A stretch of 64,000 nt of DNA from Austropuccinia psidii. Lineage: Eukaryota; Basidiomycota; Pucciniomycetes; Pucciniales; Sphaerophragmiaceae. A model generated the notes under the pieces. The model made no database searches. It saw only the letters and a list, made by a program, of their open reading frames with translations, and was not told where the DNA came from. Below, piece after piece: positions 59,075 to 64,000 of this stretch. Every line of letters starts with the position of its first letter. Within the stretch, counting starts at the first letter, position 1. The translations under genes were made by a program, and so were the position numbers. The stretch covers positions 4,683,888 to 4,747,887 of the forward strand of contig JALGQZ010000014.1 of NCBI GenBank assembly GCA_023105745.1, given 5' to 3'.

Positions 59075-60271
59075 TTTGGAGCTTCAAATACAGTTTTGAA
59101 AATTTTTCTGTAATCAGATTTTTTAGGAAACCTACCCATTCAACATGGGAAATATGCCCAAATCGCCATATTAGGCCATTTGGGGCTTAATTAGCAGTTT
59201 TTTGCATTTTGCACATTTTTTGTGCACTTTACACAAACAAAGTTTCAAATATGTGTAAGCTGTATTTGTCCAAAACACCAAAAACCACTTTGTCACCTCT
59301 GAAGCCACCCAAAACCCATTTCTCATTTATATCCTCCTGTGCTCCTTCCAAAAGACCTTTGTCTTCTTTCACCCTTGAATAACCAAAAGTTCGATAAATG
59401 GTGTTATACACCATTATGCATCTTTTTTCACCAGCAATCCAATGGTGCCAAGATAAAAGGGTTATTTCAATATTCCATAAATTCATCAAGGCATCATTTC
59501 ACCCAGAAGATTCATCAAGGCTCAAGGACAAGTGTCACTTTTAAATATCAGTGATTCCATCAAGAAATCATTGCAAATTCTCATTCACAGAATTCCTCCA
59601 AGGGAATACTGGTAGTTCATTCTCAAGGGATATTCAAGAGGTAGTTCCAAAACAATCTGTAAAGCGTCAATGCTCCATCAATCCACCTTGGAAACCACAT
59701 TCATTCAATACAGTCTGGATTCATCAAGACCTTTATTTAAATCATACACCATGGGAATATCATTAAACCCAGTTCATTTCTCACTTTGGCAAGGTATAAA
59801 TTTGATGATACAATCAATACAGATGAGCTGCCAGCCTGAAGGAGTCAAGCTCTCAACACTTCACATATACCTGCCTCCTTTTACCCTGCAGGTTTTCTAC
59901 CCCAGTTAAGCAATATATTTTTATTTTATCTTATCTCTTTTTTTAAATGAATAAGGAAATTATCAAGTCAGTAATTTAGCACCTTTCTCTCTTCTTTCTC
60001 TGCCTGCTGGTGGATATTGGTGGTCATATCCTTTACTCATTCCATTGTTCATTCTGGCAGGTTTAAACAGTGATTAAGGAATTACTTTGTTGGCCCTTGG
60101 GCAATTTGGATTGTTATTTCTATTATTGTATCTCATTTTATACATGTAAATTTCCTAGAGAAATTCATTGCTTTTATTTTCTGTCTTCTTTATTCTTTGG
60201 AGTCTGCGGAATGAGCTCCTGGTTTACTGGGTGCCAGGACACTCTTGTTTTTCCCAAGAGCCCCTGTGACA

Positions 60272-61072
60272 TTAAACTAATTAACTCATAGTTTCTTTTC
60301 ATTTTGTTCATTCTTTATTTACCATTTTATTCACTCATTTCATCAAACTTATGACTCTTTAATGCTTATGAACTTCATCATTTCTTGTCACCTCTCAATT
60401 TTTTCTCACTAATTCTTCATTTTGAAAATTGAAAAGCTGAACCATTTTTATTTTGTTTCTATTTTGAATCTTTATTCAGATCATCAAGTTAATTAATTCA
60501 TAATTGAGGTTTTGTCACAATGCTGTCTGCCAGACCTCAGCAAAGGGAACTCTTGCCAAAAAGGCCATTAAACCAGTTGAAAGACCAATTAATACTGGCC
60601 AGTTGTAGATCACATTCCACCATGTGACAGTACCCCCGGGTTTAGGGCACTGCGTCCCGAAGTGCATGTAACTGATGTTATTACCCATGTCACCCTCATG
60701 GAGTTACATTAGTCACAACAGGAGCCTACAAGGAGCCCTTGTACGCCAATGGAGCGGAAAACCCAGTGATCTCTGGTTGTTTTATTGAGACCTCCTCTTG
60801 TCGCCAACTGGAATCAAACCCATGACGTTGGTAACCAGTTTATTGTCACAATGCTGTCTGCCAGACCTCAGCAAAGGGAACTCTTGCCAAAAAGGCTATT
60901 AAACCAGTTGAAAGACCGATTAATACTGGCAAGTTGTAGATCACATTCCACCACGTGACAGGTTTTTTTTAATTTGATTTTTAAATTGGTCATTAAAATT
61001 TATTAAGACACATTCTTCAAATCAAGATTCAATTTGATTCATTCTTCAAGAATTTTAATTTCTAAGAAGAAC
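60272..61072 (+). other. Leader of element K, interrupted by a TRIM and cut by element E
   Basis: It begins TTAAACTAATTAACTCATAG directly after the LTR. It is AT-rich and contains TCATTCTTCAAGA-type words like those in G's leader. No ORF is present. At 61073 the LTR of E starts, so gag and pol of K are missing. Confidence 0.5.
60513..60960 (-). mobile_element. Miniature LTR element (TRIM-like), 448 bp, TSD GGTTT
   Basis: Two 117-bp direct repeats (60513-60629 and 60844-60960) differ at four positions. Each starts TGTCACAATG and ends GTGACA. They enclose 214 bp with higher GC than the surroundings and no ORF. GGTTT flanks both sides (60508-60512 and 60961-60965). On the minus strand a TGGTTACCAACG block lies six bases inside one repeat, where a primer site would be. 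CCCGGGGGTAC abuts the other, where a polypurine tract would be. Orientation is therefore tentatively minus. It must be mobilised by another element's enzymes. Confidence 0.8.
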
Positions 61073-62482
61073 TGTCAGGCTGATTCTATGATGAAGTGGT
61101 AATAAATGTATTTAAAACTTTTAATCTGACTTTGACATAGATGATTAAGATAAAAAAAGGTTTTGGTTGATATTATGAGGGCTTGACTATGGGGATGTTG
61201 GTGGCAAGCACTGTTGAAAGGCCTGGGTGCAGTCTTACCAGTTGGGTTACTATAATAGAAACTACAATAAACTAGATTAAGGTATACCTGATTATTTTCC
61301 AAGAGTATAGCTGTTTTTGACAGTTGTACTATGTAGGAATTTCAGTGCAGGATGAAGATTTGTTTTCTTGCAGAAAAAAGGCCTATTTTTATCCTAAATT
61401 TGGCTGGAAAGATCCTCTAGACCATCCACATAAAAGAAGTGAAGCTTTTTCACTTCAGAGTGCTGTTATGTGGTTTTCACAAGGCTTTTATTCTCTGTGT
61501 TGGGCTCAGATGTGGCTTTGAAACCACATCTGGCATTTTCCCCCAATACAGGGTAAAATATTTCATCTGGGGACCACACAGCCCTCTTCTGACGTGTATG
61601 ACACATAGAAAGGTGTATAGAACCTGTATAGGACCCCAGTATTGAATGAAATATGAGGTAATGAAGTATAAACAAGCTTCTTTGTCTATTTGACACCTCA
61701 TAATCACAGTTATGGGATAGTATCCCACATTAAAGGTGTATTGGCCATACTGTGGGATTTTAAGCTTAAACCTGCTATACTTTTGTCAATTCTTAAAATA
61801 TTGAGCTCAAGATTGGCTCATTGTGTAGCAATGAATGAGGTCTGCAAAATGAGACCTCATTTGGTATGGGTAACATTAGATATGGAAAAGCTATGCCATG
61901 ACAAATTTTTGTTATCCAGATATATGATTTTCTAAAAATCTGTATGGAACTTGTTTTCCCCATAACTTTTGTTCTAGATAAGATATTGGGAGATGGATGG
62001 AAGCATAAGATAGCCCTGATGGTTCTCTTTCCAAAATGACCTAACTTTGGGTGTCTCACACTAAAAGTGTATAAGTTAGATGAGAGGTGAAGATTTTATT
62101 CACCCTTATTTTCCCTAATTTTGGCCATGAGTTCTGTAGTCTCAGTAAAAGCTCAGTTTGGAAAGTACCGTTGGATAGCCCTGACTTATAGCTTCAATTT
62201 TCATACCCCTTTTCTGGGGTTAAGCCTCTTCCTCTGGATTTCCGATGGGAGGTGAAAATTAAGGTTTATGCTCAGCAACTTCTTTGAGCAGGAATAACTT
62301 TGTTATTCTTTTTCTTATGAGATGGGAATTCTATATTTGGAAACAGATGAGTTTCCTCTTCCCTTTTATACCTTTTGAGCTGGTTTGGCTCAGCTCCATG
62401 TTTTGGTGGTATTTTGCTCTACCATTGGTTTATGGTATTTGGTTGTCATGCTTGTGCTCTGGTTTTGGGTCATAGGCTGACA
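61073..62482 (-). repeat. 3' LTR of truncated family 1 copy E (1410 bp)
   Basis: Plus-strand start TGTCAGGCTGATTC and end CATAGGCTGACA. It aligns with D's LTRs throughout but is more diverged. It inserted into the leader of K. Confidence 0.88.
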
Positions 62483-63045
62483 TACCCTCCCTCCCAAAAA
62501 AGGCTCATCATTGATGAGACTGTTCAGCCCTCCTAGAGGCTGTGAATCTTCTCAGGTGAAGTTTACCATTTGGTATGGCATCTCCTGCCAACTATTTCTC
62601 TTTATCTACTGTTTGGTTCTTGAATCGAACCAAATACTGTCTCTGGTATTTACTATTCAGTCTGATATTCCTTGCCTTGATGATCTTTCTCACATGGCCA
62701 GGGGAGTCTTTCACCTCCACTATGTCTTGGGGGTGTAGGTCTTGTTCCTGGAGGGGAACATATCCTTTCCTGTGTGGAAGTAGGGTTTGAGCAAGCTTAC
62801 TGGGAATACTGGGTGTTTCCTAGAGAATTCCTCTGAAAGTAAAGCTTTCACTGAATTTCTCCCTATCAGTTTGATGATAGAGAAGGGTCCCACAAATGAG
62901 TCTCTCATTGTCTTAGGTCTCTTGAGGTTTTCAAAGCTGAGTGTAGATACTAACACTTGGTCACCTTCTTTGAAGTCTAGTGCTATGTGTGCTTTGTCAT
63001 ACACCAGGGCAAATGTTATGTCAATTTCCAGCAATTGACTCCACA
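62483..63045 (-). pseudogene. Copy E pol remnant: integrase C-terminus and chromodomain
   Basis: It starts at the polypurine-like side (CCCTCCCTCCC on plus) and carries the chromodomain tail and then [30 protein letters not shown] and [13 protein letters not shown], all matching family 1. Similarity ends abruptly near 63045, in the spacer before the integrase core. The rest of the element is missing. Confidence 0.88.
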
Positions 63046-63312
63046 TTGCACCACAGTCAGTATAAAATATTGCTTCAGTTGTGTTAGTGTCAGATTATAG
63101 TCACTGGATTTAGTGGGTCACATCACATCTGCGTCAAGACAACATCAATTGACAAATGTGTCACATGAGTATGTCACTCAAAACAAAAACCCATATCACC
63201 ACCATTTGTAAGGTTCGGGTAATTACCTCATGGTTCAAGGGAGCAGTTTGGCATGGTCATATTTGTGCATGAGCTGACTTCTGCCCCACTGCCTGATCAT
63301 CTCACCCCTTTA
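63046..63312. other. Unassigned sequence at the truncation of E
   Basis: About 270 bp with no ORF and no match to the elements in this window that I can see. It has several TGTCAC/GTCACA words but no clear repeat structure. Confidence 0.4.
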
Positions 63313-63795
63313 CCATGCCTATTCTTGCACATGAATTGGCTTCTGCACAGCCCACTAATCATCTCTGCCAGCAGCCAAGATATGCTTCCACTCCTGCCAC
63401 CACACATCCACAATCACCCCCACCACTTACCATTCTTATCCTCCCGCAGTACCCTCAAGATATGACTCCAATGCCACCACCTCATCTTCTCTGCAGCTTA
63501 CCATGCTCACGCCCCCCGAACCCTCATGATATGCCTCTGATGCTACAACCCAATGTCTGTGCTCACCCATCCTTATGCTTCCACACCCCGCCACTTCCCA
63601 TGCTTACACTCCGGCAGGACCCTCAATATATACCTCTGATGCTGCCACCCCATGTCTGCCCTCACCCATCCTTAGGCTTCCGCACCCCCCGCTTACCATG
63701 CTTATGCTCCCGCATGACCCTCAAGATATGCCTCCAATGCTGCCACCCCATGTTGGCCCTCACCCATACTTAGGCTTCTGCACCCCCACTGCTGT
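63313..63795 (+). repeat. C-rich degenerate minisatellite, period about 97-98 bp
   Basis: CCATGCTTA-type unit starts occur at 63501, 63598 and 63696 (spacings 97 and 98). More diverged starts lie at 63313 and 63430. Each unit holds CCCTCAAGATATGCCTC, GATGCTGCCACCCCATGT and CTCACCCATCCTTAGGCTTC. The two Pro-rich ORFs across it (63315-63773 and 63575-63823) are in different frames because the period is not a multiple of three. Confidence 0.75.
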
Positions 63796-64000
63796 GGGAT
63801 ACTCCTCTGTGTGGGATAAATGAGGCAGTACCTGGAAGGGGAAATTACAAGAAAAAGTTTTGAATTGCTTTTATGCTTGTAACCCTTGCTCTGCTTGTGT
63901 GCTAGAGTACTCTAGACTGCCCTTCCTAATAATGCTGAATTATCTTGACTTGAGTTCCACAATCAATTTATTTATTTGATGGTGGCTGGGTCAGAAAAGT
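63796..64000. other. Unassigned right edge
   Basis: About 200 bp of non-coding sequence running off the window, with no recognised feature. Confidence 0.4.

Larger units (their letters stand above)
48990..60271 (+). repeat. LTR of a family 3-type Gypsy element (K), split by element D
   Basis: The left part, 48990-49260, begins TGTCACAACAATGG. The right part, 59075-60271, ends AGAGCCCCTGTGACA. Removing element D and one TTTGG copy restores a continuous sequence (ATTTAGC-TTTTGG-AGCTTCAAATA) of about 1.46 kb. The right end matches the reverse complement of G's LTR (AGGGGCTCTT, CCCCAGTTAA). Several short plus-strand ORFs at 59339-59909 are not conserved and look accidental. Confidence 0.65.

Noticed and set aside
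60513..60960. CRISPR-like or simple tandem duplication
   Set aside because: Only two 117-bp repeats with TG/CA ends and a flanking 5-bp duplication. This is a transposon signature in a eukaryotic genome.
63315..63773. Pro-rich 152-codon ORF across the minisatellite
   Set aside because: The repeat period of 97-98 bp changes frame at each unit, and two frames are open for compositional reasons. There is no start context or homology.

Overview
This is a eukaryotic, AT-rich window made almost entirely of nested LTR retrotransposons. The organism is most likely a fungus with a large, transposon-swollen genome. A rust (Pucciniales) is my best guess, from chromodomain Ty3/Gypsy elements, short candidate introns and one decayed secreted-protein gene. 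That is inference, and no marker gene settles it. I see no rRNA, tRNA or CRISPR.

Layout: (1) 1-5198, copy A of Ty3/Gypsy family 1 (intact pol, 3' LTR), sits inside a minus-strand family 3 Gypsy element, G (5199-10456). G in turn lies inside a Ty1/Copia element, H. Pieces of H's RT and RNase H reappear at 10457-10722, 12644-12963 and 22620-22772, and its 3' LTR is at 22773-23220. H also holds a family 2 solo LTR (10723-12643, TSD ATAGT) and a full-length family 1 element, B (12964-22619, TSD CTGAG). (2) 24051-33727 is a degraded minus-strand family 2 chromovirus, C. (3) 33728-36152 is a scrambled Copia region with a second copy of a roughly 0.5 kb dispersed repeat. (4) 36153-38823 is the only host-like stretch, with a broken gene for a predicted secreted protein. 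(5) 38824-46310 is family 2 element F, whose 3' LTR contains another LTR that itself contains a Copia-like insertion. (6) 48990-61072 is a family 3-type LTR and leader, split by full-length minus-strand family 1 element D (49261-59074, TSD TTTGG). A miniature 448-bp LTR element (TRIM) sits in its leader. (7) 61073-63045 is a truncated family 1 copy, E, followed by a C-rich minisatellite and unassigned DNA.

Most notable result: families 1 and 2 share an unusual gene layout upstream of gag-pol (seen in B, D and C). A leader intron ends in AG|TG, so splicing would build the ATG of a first ORF from an A in the leader exon plus TG. That ORF ends UGA-N-AUG, where the AUG is the gag-pol start. The same stop and start lie inside a second intron of 62-68 nt. 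Removing this intron would join ORF1 in frame to a second ORF that overlaps the first ~240 codons of gag-pol in another frame. Splicing or retaining one small intron would therefore choose between a 333-residue accessory protein and Gag-Pol made by stop-restart. The motifs are visible in the sequence; their use is inferred.
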